Below, in pieces: positions 1 to 8,289 of a DNA stretch of 20,746 nucleotides; within the stretch, counting starts at the first letter, position 1, and each line of letters starts with the position of its first letter. The position numbers were made by a program, and so were the translations under genes. The stretch comes from Lysobacteraceae bacterium (GTDB lineage Bacteria > Pseudomonadota > Gammaproteobacteria > Xanthomonadales > Xanthomonadaceae). The stretch is taken from positions 1 to 20,746 of the forward strand of contig DMID01000203.1 of the NCBI GenBank assembly GCA_003449195.1. The letters run 5' to 3'. The notes under the pieces were generated by a model. That model was given only the letters and a program-made list of their open reading frames with translations, searched no databases and was not told the origin of the DNA.

Positions 1-523
1 CTTCGGCCGCCTTGCGCTCGGCCTCGATGCGCTGGCGCTCGGCGGCCTCTTCGGCTTCGCGACGTGCACGCTCTTCGGCACGCGCGCGGTCCACTTCGGC
101 AAGATGCTGCTGTTCGGCCAGATTGCGCTGGCGCGACTCTTCGAGCTTGCGGAGGATTTCGTCGCGATCGTCGACGGCACGCCCCTTGGACGCAGCCGCG
201 CCGCCTTCGGGCTTGACGTAGGTGCGCTTCTGGCGCACTTCGACCGCCACGGTGGTCTTGCTGCGACCGGCGCTGACGGTCACTTCCTGCACCTTGCGCC
301 GGTTCAGCGTGATCTTCTTCGGCGTGGCCGGGTCCTCGACGACCTCGTCGGCCTTGCCCTTGGTCCGCCGCAGGAAGCCGAGCAGCTTCATCTTCTCGGT
401 ACTGGTCACGGCCTGGTCGGGACCGCCGAACTTCATGCCGGCCTCGGCCAGCTGTTCGAGCAGTTTCTCGACCGGCGTGTTGACCAGTTCGGCGAGCTTG
501 CGAATGGTGGTTTCCTGCGACAT
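1..523 (-). CDS. infB: translation initiation factor IF-2, N-terminal part (cut by window edge)
   Basis: IF-2 is the GTPase that brings fMet-tRNA to the 30S subunit and promotes subunit joining. Only about 174 N-terminal codons are present; the GTPase and tRNA-binding domains lie outside the window. The protein begins MSQETTIRKLAELVNTPVEK, the typical IF2_N fold (about residues 1-52), followed by a conserved segment containing KKITLNRRKVQEVTV (about 70-85). From about residue 125 it becomes an Arg/Glu/Ala-rich charged helix, as in the long N-terminal extension of proteobacterial IF-2. The ATG at 521-523 has an AGGA-type ribosome site about 7 nt upstream. It follows nusA by 98 nt, the usual nusA-infB order. 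Identity rests on the N-terminal domain and the operon context. Confidence 0.95.
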   Translation of the reverse strand, partial: MSQETTIRKLAELVNTPVEKLLEQLAEAGMKFGGPDQAVTSTEKMKLLGFLRRTKGKADEVVEDPATPKKITLNRRKVQEVTVSAGRSKTTVAVEVRQKRTYVKPEGGAAASKGRAVDDRDEILRKLEESRQRNLAEQQHLAEVDRARAEERARREAEEAAERQRIEAERKAAE

Positions 524-546
524 TCGAATCCTGTGTATTTCGTTCG

Positions 547-562
547 GGCATCCGGGGATGCC
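547..562 (-). repeat. small inverted repeat between nusA and infB
   Basis: Perfect 6-bp arms (GGCATC/GATGCC) with a 4-base loop lie in the 98-nt nusA-infB spacer, 24 nt before the infB start. No T-run follows on the minus strand, so it is not a standard intrinsic terminator. It may be a translational or processing hairpin, or chance. Confidence 0.4.
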
Positions 563-621
563 AAGGCGTCAATTCTAGCGCGCCATGGCGAACCGGGCGC
601 TTGGAGCGGTGGAAGCGGGGG

Positions 622-2124
<1,503 letters not shown>

Positions 2125-2128
2125 CTGC

Positions 2129-2731
2129 TCACTCCGCGTGCGGCTCGGAGGCCGCCGGCTTGTTGGTTGGTTTCTTGCCACCGGACGGCTTGCGCCCGGA
2201 CTTCCCGTTTCCCTTGCCCGCCCCCGGCTTCTGTGGCGCCAACCCCAAGGCAGCCCAGTCCGGCACGAGGCGCGCCTTCTCGATGTTGTCGAAGGCGGCC
2301 GTCAGTGGCGCGGCCGCGCCCTCGACTCCGAACACGATGTTTTCGCCTTCCACTCCGACGATCCGCCCCTCGAAACGGCGGCGCCCATCCTGTGCCATGC
2401 GCAACACGACCTTCGCCTGTTCACCGGCATGCCGCGCAAACTGCCCGACTGTGAACAAAGGGCGGTCCACGCCCGGCGACGAGACTTCCAGCGTGTAATT
2501 GCCGGAAATCGGATCCTCGACGTCGAGCTGGGCCGACACTTCCCGGCTCACCCGCTCGCAATCGTCGATGGTCACCGTGCGGGCATCCCATTCGGCATGG
2601 GGCACATCGATGTAAAGACGCAGCGTGGCACCGCCCGGCGCGGGCAGATATTCGATGCCGAGCAGCTCCAGCCCCAGCGACTCCACGGTCGGGGCGAGCA
2701 AACTCGAAACTTCGGTTGCCTTGTCGCTCAC
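2129..2731 (-). CDS. rimP: ribosome maturation factor RimP
   Basis: RimP assists 30S subunit maturation. The conserved core is visible: the N-terminal alpha/beta domain (LGLELLGIEYL, then LRLYID) and the family signature YTLEVSSPGVDRPL at residues 79-92, followed by the SH3-like C-terminal domain to about 160. The protein is 200 residues, longer than the roughly 150 of E. coli RimP. The extra part is a Lys/Gly/Pro-rich basic tail (about 166-192) with an acidic end. The start is GTG at 2729-2731; no suitable ATG exists nearby, and AGGTGA lies just upstream. It is the first protein gene of the rimP-nusA-infB unit and ends 4 nt before nusA. Confidence 0.96.
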   Translation of the reverse strand: MSDKATEVSSLLAPTVESLGLELLGIEYLPAPGGATLRLYIDVPHAEWDARTVTIDDCERVSREVSAQLDVEDPISGNYTLEVSSPGVDRPLFTVGQFARHAGEQAKVVLRMAQDGRRRFEGRIVGVEGENIVFGVEGAAAPLTAAFDNIEKARLVPDWAALGLAPQKPGAGKGNGKSGRKPSGGKKPTNKPAASEPHAE

Positions 2732-2734
2732 ATG

Positions 2735-2740
2735 TCACCT
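2735..2740 (-). promoter_or_regulatory. ribosome binding site of rimP with overlapping ATG-TGA
   Basis: The minus strand reads AGGTGA, CAT, then GTG. AGGTGA pairs with the 3' end of 16S rRNA and its short spacing fits the GTG start at 2731. The last bases form an ATG (2731-2733) followed at once by TGA (2728-2730), a start-stop pair in another frame overlapping the true start. Confidence 0.6.
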
Positions 2741-2789
2741 GTTGCTTGCTGCCGGCCCGAATCATCGGCCCGGACAAAACCCTGGCTGG

Positions 2790-2820
2790 AAAAAGACAAG
2801 GGGCCCATTGGGCCCCTGTC
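2790..2820 (-). terminator. intrinsic terminator-like hairpin in the rimP leader (candidate attenuator)
   Basis: On the minus strand, GACA plus GGGGCCC pairs with GGGCCCC plus TGTC (7 + 4 bp, one bulged T, loop AAT) and is followed directly by TTTTT. This is a canonical intrinsic terminator shape for leftward transcripts. It sits about 58 nt before the rimP start and downstream of the near-consensus promoter at 2944-2973. It would therefore act inside the rimP-nusA-infB leader, which suggests attenuation. A competing weaker hairpin (GTCCG/CGGAC, 2818-2837) overlaps its outer stem. Mechanism is inferred. Confidence 0.75.
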
Positions 2821-2943
2821 CGATAAGACATCCGGACCAAGCCCGCGCAACCCGGAAGACGGATCGCGCGCGCGCCGGCAAGGCCGGCCCGGAACCCTGG
2901 CAACGGGCGCCGGCCACTGCCGGGCGCACCGAAGAGTCGCTGG

Positions 2944-2973
2944 ATTATAGGGATTGACCCTCAACCGTGACAA
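2944..2973 (-). promoter_or_regulatory. near-consensus sigma-70 promoter for rimP-nusA-infB
   Basis: The minus strand carries TTGTCA (2968-2973), an 18-bp spacer and a perfect TATAAT (2944-2949). Predicted transcription start is near 2937, giving a leader of about 205 nt before rimP that contains the hairpin at 2790-2820. The promoter lies downstream of the terminator that follows the initiator tRNA, so rimP can be transcribed separately from the tRNA. Confidence 0.75.
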
Positions 2974-2990
2974 CCTGGCACCGGACCCTG

Positions 2991-3021
2991 AAAAGCGAAA
3001 CGGCAGCCTGAGCTGCCGTTT
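2991..3021 (-). terminator. intrinsic terminator after the initiator tRNA
   Basis: A perfect 10-bp stem (AAACGGCAGC/GCTGCCGTTT) with loop TCAG on the minus strand is followed by CGCTTTTC. It lies 32 nt after the CCA end of tRNA-Met and should end or attenuate the tRNA transcript. A smaller hairpin (ACCTG/CAGGT) lies between it and the tRNA. Confidence 0.8.
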
Positions 3022-3052
3022 CATCTGCCGCACCTGCCGTGACAGGTTTGTG

Positions 3053-3129
3053 TGGTAGCGGGGGCAGGATTTGAACCTGCGACCTTCGGGTTATGAGCCC
3101 GACGAGCTGCCAGACTGCTCCACCCCGCA
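3053..3129 (-). tRNA. metY: initiator tRNA-fMet (CAT anticodon)
   Basis: A 77-nt tRNA with encoded CCA. The anticodon arm reads CGGGCTCATAACCCG, with the three consecutive G:C pairs that mark bacterial initiator tRNAs and direct them to the ribosomal P site. The acceptor has GCGGGG/CCCCGC at pairs 2-7:66-71, and positions 1 and 72 are both U, so the first pair is unpaired. Lack of a 1:72 Watson-Crick pair is the other initiator hallmark, needed for formylation; E. coli uses C1:A72. The T arm is GCAGG TTCAAAT CCTGC. It lies upstream of rimP-nusA-infB, where E. coli has metY. The symbol is given by this synteny. Confidence 0.96.
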
Positions 3130-3142
3130 GCAGAGGAGCGAG

Positions 3143-3171
3143 ATTATGACGGCTTGCGTTGTTTCGCGCAA
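3143..3171 (-). promoter_or_regulatory. sigma-70-like promoter of the initiator tRNA
   Basis: The minus strand has TTGCGC (3166-3171), exactly 17 bp, then CATAAT (3143-3148, 5 of 6 to consensus). The predicted start near 3136 gives a 5' leader of only about 7 nt before the tRNA. The spacer and -35 are covered by an inverted repeat (3151-3174). Confidence 0.65.
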
Positions 3172-3174
3172 GCC
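3151..3174. repeat. 8-bp inverted repeat over the tRNA-fMet promoter
   Basis: Perfect arms GGCTTGCG/CGCAAGCC flank an 8-base loop. They lie 17 nt past the nuoN stop and cover the -35 and most of the spacer of the tRNA promoter. The T7 run lies before, not after, the hairpin for leftward transcripts, so it is not a canonical nuo terminator. It could be an operator, an RNA 3'-end stabiliser for the nuo message, or a weak terminator. Confidence 0.55.
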
Positions 3175-3190
3175 CTCTCGCACAAAAAAA

Positions 3191-4657
3191 TCAATGCAGG
3201 TCGGCGAAGGCGCGCATGCACCACTGCATCAGCGGGTTCCACGCCAGGCCCATCGCCAACAGGCCGATGGCATTAAGCGCGAATACCACGCCAAGCACCG
3301 GGTGACGCTGGCCATCCACGGCATGCCCCACCGGCTCGTCGAAATACATCACCTTCAGAACGCGCAGGTAATAGAAGGCGCCGATGACCGCGAACACCAC
3401 GCCGACGATGGCCAGCCACAGCATGTCGGCCTGCGCCGCAGCACGCAGCACCGACAGCTTGGCCCAGAAGCCCAGCAGCGGCGGCACGCCGGCCAGCGAA
3501 GTCATCACGAACAACACCAGCAATGCCATCCACGGATCGCGCGCGTTCAAACCCTTGAAATCATCCAGCGTGTCCGCCTCGAAGCCCTTGCGCGACAGCA
3601 CGATGATGGCGCCGAACGAAGCCGTCGACATCACCGCATAACTGATCACGTAGAACAATGCGGAGGCATAACCATCCGGCGTACCGGCCGACAGGCCAAG
3701 CAACAGGAAGCCGATGTGCGAGACGGTGGAATACGCCAGCATGCGCTTGAGGTTGGTCTGCACCAACGCCATCAGATTGCCGATGGCCAGCGACGCCACA
3801 GCCAACCCGGCCACCAGCAGGTGCCACTGGCCGGAAAGCGGACCCACACCGTCTTCGAGCAGACGGAACGCCATGCCGAACGCGGCCAGCTTGGGTGCCG
3901 AACTGACAAACAGCGTGACCGGCGTCGGAGCACCCTGATAGACATCGGGCAACCACATGTGGAACGGCGCAGCGCCCAGCTTGAAGGCCACGCCGGCGAT
4001 CATGAAGACGGTACCGGTCAGCAGCAAGGTACGGTCGGAGCCGGCGATGGCGGCATGGATGCCTTCGAGCATCAGCGTGCCGGTTGCGCCATAGACCAGC
4101 GACATGCCGTACAACAGCAAACCGGAAGCCAGCGAACCGAGCACGATGTACTTCATCGCGGCCTCGGTGGCACGGCCGTTGTCGCGATCGAGCGCCACCA
4201 GCGCGTAAGAACACAGCGCCAGCAGTTCCAGCCCCAGGTACACCAACACCAGACTGCCGGCCGACACCATCATCATCATGCCGGCCGTGGCGAACAGCAC
4301 CAGCACCGGGATCTCGCCCTGGAACAGATCGCGTTCGCGCAGGTAGGACCACGAATACACCATCGCCAGCGCGGTGACGCCGAGGATCGCGGCATTCATC
4401 ACGTCCGAGGCGACATCGCGGACAAACATGCCGTCGAACACCACGCCATGCCCGCCGCAACCGGCCAGCACCATGCCCAGCACGGCCAGCAGCAGGCCGA
4501 CCGAAATCGTCTGGGTGACGATCTTGTGGCGCTTGTCGATGAACAGGTCGAGGATCAGCAGCGCGAATGCGCCGGCGACCAGCACGATCTCGGGAAGCAG
4601 CGGCAGCGCATCAGCGGCAGCCGGCATGGAAGCGGTAAGCGGCGCAGTCATCGTCAT
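3191..4657 (-). CDS. nuoN: NADH-quinone oxidoreductase subunit N
   Basis: NuoN is one of three antiporter-like proton-pumping subunits of the complex I membrane arm, adjoining NuoK. It has 488 residues and about 14 hydrophobic segments. Channel residues can be placed: Glu144 in LGLELLALCSYALV, Lys226 in FKLGAAPFHMWLPDVY, Lys256 in APKLAAF and Lys400 in GFWAKLSVL, matching the conserved charged series of the family. The start is the ATG at 4655-4657 (MTMTAPL); an ATG two codons later is an equal alternative. The gap to nuoM is 3 nt. It is the last gene of the operon, and only 61 nt separate it from the tRNA-fMet gene. Confidence 0.97.
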   Translation of the reverse strand: MTMTAPLTASMPAAADALPLLPEIVLVAGAFALLILDLFIDKRHKIVTQTISVGLLLAVLGMVLAGCGGHGVVFDGMFVRDVASDVMNAAILGVTALAMVYSWSYLRERDLFQGEIPVLVLFATAGMMMMVSAGSLVLVYLGLELLALCSYALVALDRDNGRATEAAMKYIVLGSLASGLLLYGMSLVYGATGTLMLEGIHAAIAGSDRTLLLTGTVFMIAGVAFKLGAAPFHMWLPDVYQGAPTPVTLFVSSAPKLAAFGMAFRLLEDGVGPLSGQWHLLVAGLAVASLAIGNLMALVQTNLKRMLAYSTVSHIGFLLLGLSAGTPDGYASALFYVISYAVMSTASFGAIIVLSRKGFEADTLDDFKGLNARDPWMALLVLFVMTSLAGVPPLLGFWAKLSVLRAAAQADMLWLAIVGVVFAVIGAFYYLRVLKVMYFDEPVGHAVDGQRHPVLGVVFALNAIGLLAMGLAWNPLMQWCMRAFADLH

Positions 4658-4660
4658 TCC

Positions 4661-6175
4661 TTACAGCAGCTTGCTGGCGGCCAGTTGCGAGGCCAGTTGT
4701 GCGATCGAGGGCTCCATCAGGTCGGTCAGCGGCTTGGGATAGAAACCCAGCACCAGCACGGCGGCGGCGAAAATGCCCAGCACCAGCGTTTCGCGGCCGT
4801 TGATGTCCTTCAACTCGGCGACGTGGGCATTGCCGACTTCGCCGAAGAAAACCCGCTTGTACAGCCACAGCGTGTAACCCGCACCGATGATCAGCGTGGT
4901 AGCCGCAGCAAAGGCAATCAACGGCTGCTGCTGGAAACTGGCCAGGATCACCATGAACTCACCGACGAAACCGCTGGTGCCCGGCAGGCCGGCATTGGCC
5001 ATGAAGAACAGCATCGCGAAGGTGGCAAACCAGGGCATGGTGTTGACCACGCCGCCGTAGTCCTTGATCTGGCGCGTATGCATGCGGTCGTACAGCACGC
5101 CGATGCAGGAGAACATCGCGCCGGAAACGAAACCGTGCGAGATCATCTGCACCATCGCGCCCTGCAGGGCCAACTGGCCGGCATCGACGTTGCCGAACTG
5201 GCGCACCAGCCCGAAGGCGACGAACACGCCCAAGGTGACGAAGCCCATGTGTGCAACCGACGAGTACGCCACCAGCTTCTTCATGTCGTCCTGCACCAAC
5301 GCCACCAGGCCGACATACACCACCGCGATCAGCGACAACGCGATCACCAGCCACGCCCAGTAATCACCGGCATCCGGCACGATCGGCAGGTTGAAACGCA
5401 ACAGACCGTAACCACCGATCTTCAGTGCGATGGCGGCCAGGATCACCGAACCGGCGGTCGGTGCCTCCACGTGCGCATCCGGCAACCACGTGTGCACCGG
5501 GAACATCGGCACCTTGACCGCGAAGGCAATCAGGAAAGCGAAGAACAGCCAGGTCTGCTCCTTCATGCTCAGCGGCAATGCGTACAAGTCGGCCAGCTGG
5601 AAGCTGCCGCCCTTCGCGTACAGGTAGACCAGGCCCACCAGCATGAACACCGAGCCAAGGAAGGTGTAGATGAAGAACTTCATCGCCGCGTAGATGCGAC
5701 GCGGACCGCCCCAGATACCGATGATCAGGAACATCGGGATCAGCATGGCCTCGAAGAACACGTAGAACAGGATCGCGTCCGTCGCGGCGAAGATGCCGGT
5801 CGTCACGCCGGAGAGGATCAGGAAAGCCGCCACGTACTGGCTGACCCGCTTCTCCACCGAGCTCCAGGCGCCGATCAACGCAAGGACCGTCACCAAGGTA
5901 TTCAACAGGATCAACGCCACCGCGATGCCGTCGGCGCCGAGGTTGTAACCGATCTTGTAGGCGGGGATCCACGCATGCGTTTCGACGAACTGCATGCCGG
6001 GATTGGCATGGTCGAATCCGCTCAGCAACGGCAGGCTGAGCCCGAACGTCAGCAAAGCCACGGCCAGACCAAGCCAGCGGGCAGCCACGACCCGGCCATT
6101 CCCCATGGCCAATACCGCGACGGCGCCGAGGATCGGCAACCAGATCAGGACACTCAACAAAGGCAGGTTTGCCAC
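4661..6175 (-). CDS. nuoM: NADH-quinone oxidoreductase subunit M
   Basis: NuoM is the middle antiporter-like proton-pumping subunit of complex I. It has 504 residues and about 14 membrane segments. Visible functional residues are Glu142 (FFEAMLIPMFL), Lys221 (FAVKVPMFPVHTWLPDAH), Lys252 (ALKIGGYGLLR) and Glu406 (GFVGEFMVI). The start is GTG at 6173-6175 (MANLPLLSV). The next ATG lies at codon 24 and would delete the first membrane helix, so GTG is preferred although the upstream GGGAAG is only a modest ribosome site. It lies 22 nt after nuoL and 3 nt before nuoN. Confidence 0.97.
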   Translation of the reverse strand: MANLPLLSVLIWLPILGAVAVLAMGNGRVVAARWLGLAVALLTFGLSLPLLSGFDHANPGMQFVETHAWIPAYKIGYNLGADGIAVALILLNTLVTVLALIGAWSSVEKRVSQYVAAFLILSGVTTGIFAATDAILFYVFFEAMLIPMFLIIGIWGGPRRIYAAMKFFIYTFLGSVFMLVGLVYLYAKGGSFQLADLYALPLSMKEQTWLFFAFLIAFAVKVPMFPVHTWLPDAHVEAPTAGSVILAAIALKIGGYGLLRFNLPIVPDAGDYWAWLVIALSLIAVVYVGLVALVQDDMKKLVAYSSVAHMGFVTLGVFVAFGLVRQFGNVDAGQLALQGAMVQMISHGFVSGAMFSCIGVLYDRMHTRQIKDYGGVVNTMPWFATFAMLFFMANAGLPGTSGFVGEFMVILASFQQQPLIAFAAATTLIIGAGYTLWLYKRVFFGEVGNAHVAELKDINGRETLVLGIFAAAVLVLGFYPKPLTDLMEPSIAQLASQLAASKLL

Positions 6176-6197
6176 GACGTCTTCCCGTACAGTTGGT

Positions 6198-8282
6198 TCA
6201 GTGCCAGAAACGCATCAACGCGGCCATCAGAACGATCAGGCCGAGAATCATCGCGAAGGCATAGTGGTAGAGATAGCCGGACTGGGTGCGGCGCAGCAGG
6301 TTGGAGGCCAGATCGACCACGCGCACGCTGCCGTTGACCAGCACGCCATCGACGATCTTGCTGTCGATGAAGCGGAACACCTTGCCGAGCTTGACGCTGC
6401 CGCCGGCAAAACCGCCGATCCACAGCGCATCCATCCCGTACTTGTTTTCCAGCACGCTGACCAGCGGCGAGAAAGCACGGCGCAGCTTGGTCGGCCATTC
6501 CGGAGAAAGCACCAGGTACAGCAGCGCTGCCAAACCCAGACCAATCAGCATCAGCCAGAACGGCAGGCCGGTGAAGCCGTGCAGGGCAAAGGCCAGCGGA
6601 CCATGGAACTCTTCCTTCAGCGCCGCCATCGTGTCCATCGACGGGTCCAAGAGATCGACGATGCCGAGGAAGAACGGCAGCTTTTCGTGATGCCCGGACC
6701 AGTCGGTACCGAACAGCATCGGGCCGATGGTGAAGAAGCCGATCGCGATCGACGGGATCGCCAGCAGCACCAGCGGCAGGGTCACCACCCACGGCGATTC
6801 GTGCGGAACGTGCGGGCCATGGTGGCCGTGTGCGTCATGCGAGGCATGCGCGTCGTGCCCGTGATCGTCGTGGTGAACCTCGCGGAAGCGCTCCTTGCCG
6901 TGGAAGGTCAGGAACAGCAAACGGAAGCTGTAGAAGCTGGTCACCACCACGCCGGCCAGCACCGACCAGTAGCCATAGGTGGCGATCCAGTTGTTGGCCT
7001 CGTGGGCATGGTGCCCGGCGGCCTCTATGATGCTGTCCTTCGAGTAGAAGCCGCTGAAGAACGGCATGCCGACCAGGGCCAGCGTGCCGATCAGGCTGGT
7101 GGCGTAGGTGACCGGCATGTACTTGTAAAGGCCGCCCATCTTGCGCATGTCCTGCTCGTGGTGCATGCCGATGATCACCGAACCGGCCGCCAGGAACAGC
7201 AGCGCCTTGAAGAAGGCATGGGTCATCAGGTGGAACACCGCCGCCGAGTAGGCCGACACACCCAGCGCGACGAACATGTAGCCCAGCTGCGACAGCGTCG
7301 AGTACGCGACCACGCGCTTGATGTCGTTCTGCACGATGCCGATCAGGCCGGTGAAGAAGGCCGTGGTCGCACCGATGAACAGGATGAAGTTCATCGCCGT
7401 TTCCGACAGCTGGAACAGCGGCGACATGCGGGTGACCATGAAGATGCCGGCGGTCACCATCGTCGCGGCGTGGATCAGCGCCGAAATCGGGGTCGGGCCT
7501 TCCATCGAATCGGGCAGCCAGACGTGCAACGGCACCTGCGCCGACTTGCCCATCGCGCCGATGAACAGGCAGATGCAGATCACCGTGGACAGCTCCCACG
7601 TGTGACCCGGCAGGATCTGCACGGTCACGCCCTTGAGCAGCGGCGCGTTGGCGAAGACGGTGGCGTAATCCAGCGTGCCGAACACCCACAGCACCGCCGC
7701 GATGCCCAGCAGGAAGCCGAAGTCGCCGACGCGGTTGATCACGAACGCCTTCAGGTTGGCGAAGATCGCGGTCGGCTTCTTGAACCAGAAACCGATCAAC
7801 AGATACGACACCAGGCCCACCGCTTCCCAGCCGAAGAACAGCTGCATGAAGTTGTTGCTCATCACGAGGGTGAGCATCGAGAAGGTGAACAGCGAGATGT
7901 AGCTGAAGAAACGCTGGTAACCCGGGTCGTCCTCCATGTAGCCGATGGTGTACACGTGCACCAGCAGCGACACGAAGGTGACCACGACCATCATCATTGC
8001 GGTCAGGCGGTCGACCATGAAGCCGACGTGGGCCGAGTAATGGCCGACATCGAAGAAGGTGTAGATGTTCTCGTTGAACGGCGAAGCGCCCAGCGCCAGC
8101 AGCTGGTACAGCGTGTAACACGACAGCGCGCAGCTGACGGCCACGCCGAGGATAGTGGCGTACTGCGCGCCCTTGCGCCCGACCTGCTTGCCCAGCAGGC
8201 CGGCAATCAGGCTGCCTGCCAGCGGTGCCAGCACGACGCCAAGCAGCACGCTCTTCGAAAGGGTGATTTCCATGCCTGTCAT
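6198..8282 (-). CDS. nuoL: NADH-quinone oxidoreductase subunit L
   Basis: NuoL is the distal antiporter-like proton pump of complex I; its long lateral helix runs along the membrane arm. It has 694 residues. Conserved residues: Glu153 (FFGWEAVGLVSYLLI), Lys246 (GKSAQVPLHVWLPDSM), His271 (HAATMVTAGI) and Lys415-Asp416 (GFYSKDSI). The C-terminal part from about residue 540 carries the lateral helix and the final anchor. A histidine-rich loop (11 His between residues 470 and 494) interrupts the segment after TFHGKER. The start is ATG at 8280-8282; an ATG at codon 4 (8273) is possible. It follows nuoK by 7 nt. Confidence 0.97.
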   Translation of the reverse strand: MTGMEITLSKSVLLGVVLAPLAGSLIAGLLGKQVGRKGAQYATILGVAVSCALSCYTLYQLLALGASPFNENIYTFFDVGHYSAHVGFMVDRLTAMMMVVVTFVSLLVHVYTIGYMEDDPGYQRFFSYISLFTFSMLTLVMSNNFMQLFFGWEAVGLVSYLLIGFWFKKPTAIFANLKAFVINRVGDFGFLLGIAAVLWVFGTLDYATVFANAPLLKGVTVQILPGHTWELSTVICICLFIGAMGKSAQVPLHVWLPDSMEGPTPISALIHAATMVTAGIFMVTRMSPLFQLSETAMNFILFIGATTAFFTGLIGIVQNDIKRVVAYSTLSQLGYMFVALGVSAYSAAVFHLMTHAFFKALLFLAAGSVIIGMHHEQDMRKMGGLYKYMPVTYATSLIGTLALVGMPFFSGFYSKDSIIEAAGHHAHEANNWIATYGYWSVLAGVVVTSFYSFRLLFLTFHGKERFREVHHDDHGHDAHASHDAHGHHGPHVPHESPWVVTLPLVLLAIPSIAIGFFTIGPMLFGTDWSGHHEKLPFFLGIVDLLDPSMDTMAALKEEFHGPLAFALHGFTGLPFWLMLIGLGLAALLYLVLSPEWPTKLRRAFSPLVSVLENKYGMDALWIGGFAGGSVKLGKVFRFIDSKIVDGVLVNGSVRVVDLASNLLRRTQSGYLYHYAFAMILGLIVLMAALMRFWH

Positions 8283-8289
8283 CGGTGCG

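Larger units (their letters stand above)
2732..3052. other. 321-nt gene-free regulatory region between initiator tRNA and rimP
   Basis: No supported protein gene lies here. In transcription order it contains the tRNA terminator (2991-3021), the promoter TTGTCA-N18-TATAAT (2944-2973), a very GC-rich leader with several GGCCGGC-type palindromes (about 2835-2930), the terminator-like hairpin (2790-2820) and the rimP ribosome site. Open frames crossing it continue into rimP in the wrong frame and look like shadows. Confidence 0.7.

Noticed and set aside
572..600. Possible promoter for infB (TAGAAT at 572-577)
   Set aside because: The -10 looks good, but the matching -35 position reads GCGCCC and no other TTGACA-like box is suitably spaced.
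2421..2903. 160-codon minus-strand frame crossing the rimP leader
   Set aside because: It runs into rimP in the wrong frame, covers the hairpin, and has no recognisable domain or ribosome site.
3071..6337. A 1088-codon open frame on the plus strand, rich in His, Gln and Arg
   Set aside because: It is exactly antisense to nuoN and nuoM. Stop-free antisense frames arise from the strong GC-rich third-position bias, and the His/Gln/Arg-rich, repetitive product with no recognisable domain is the mirror of hydrophobic codons.
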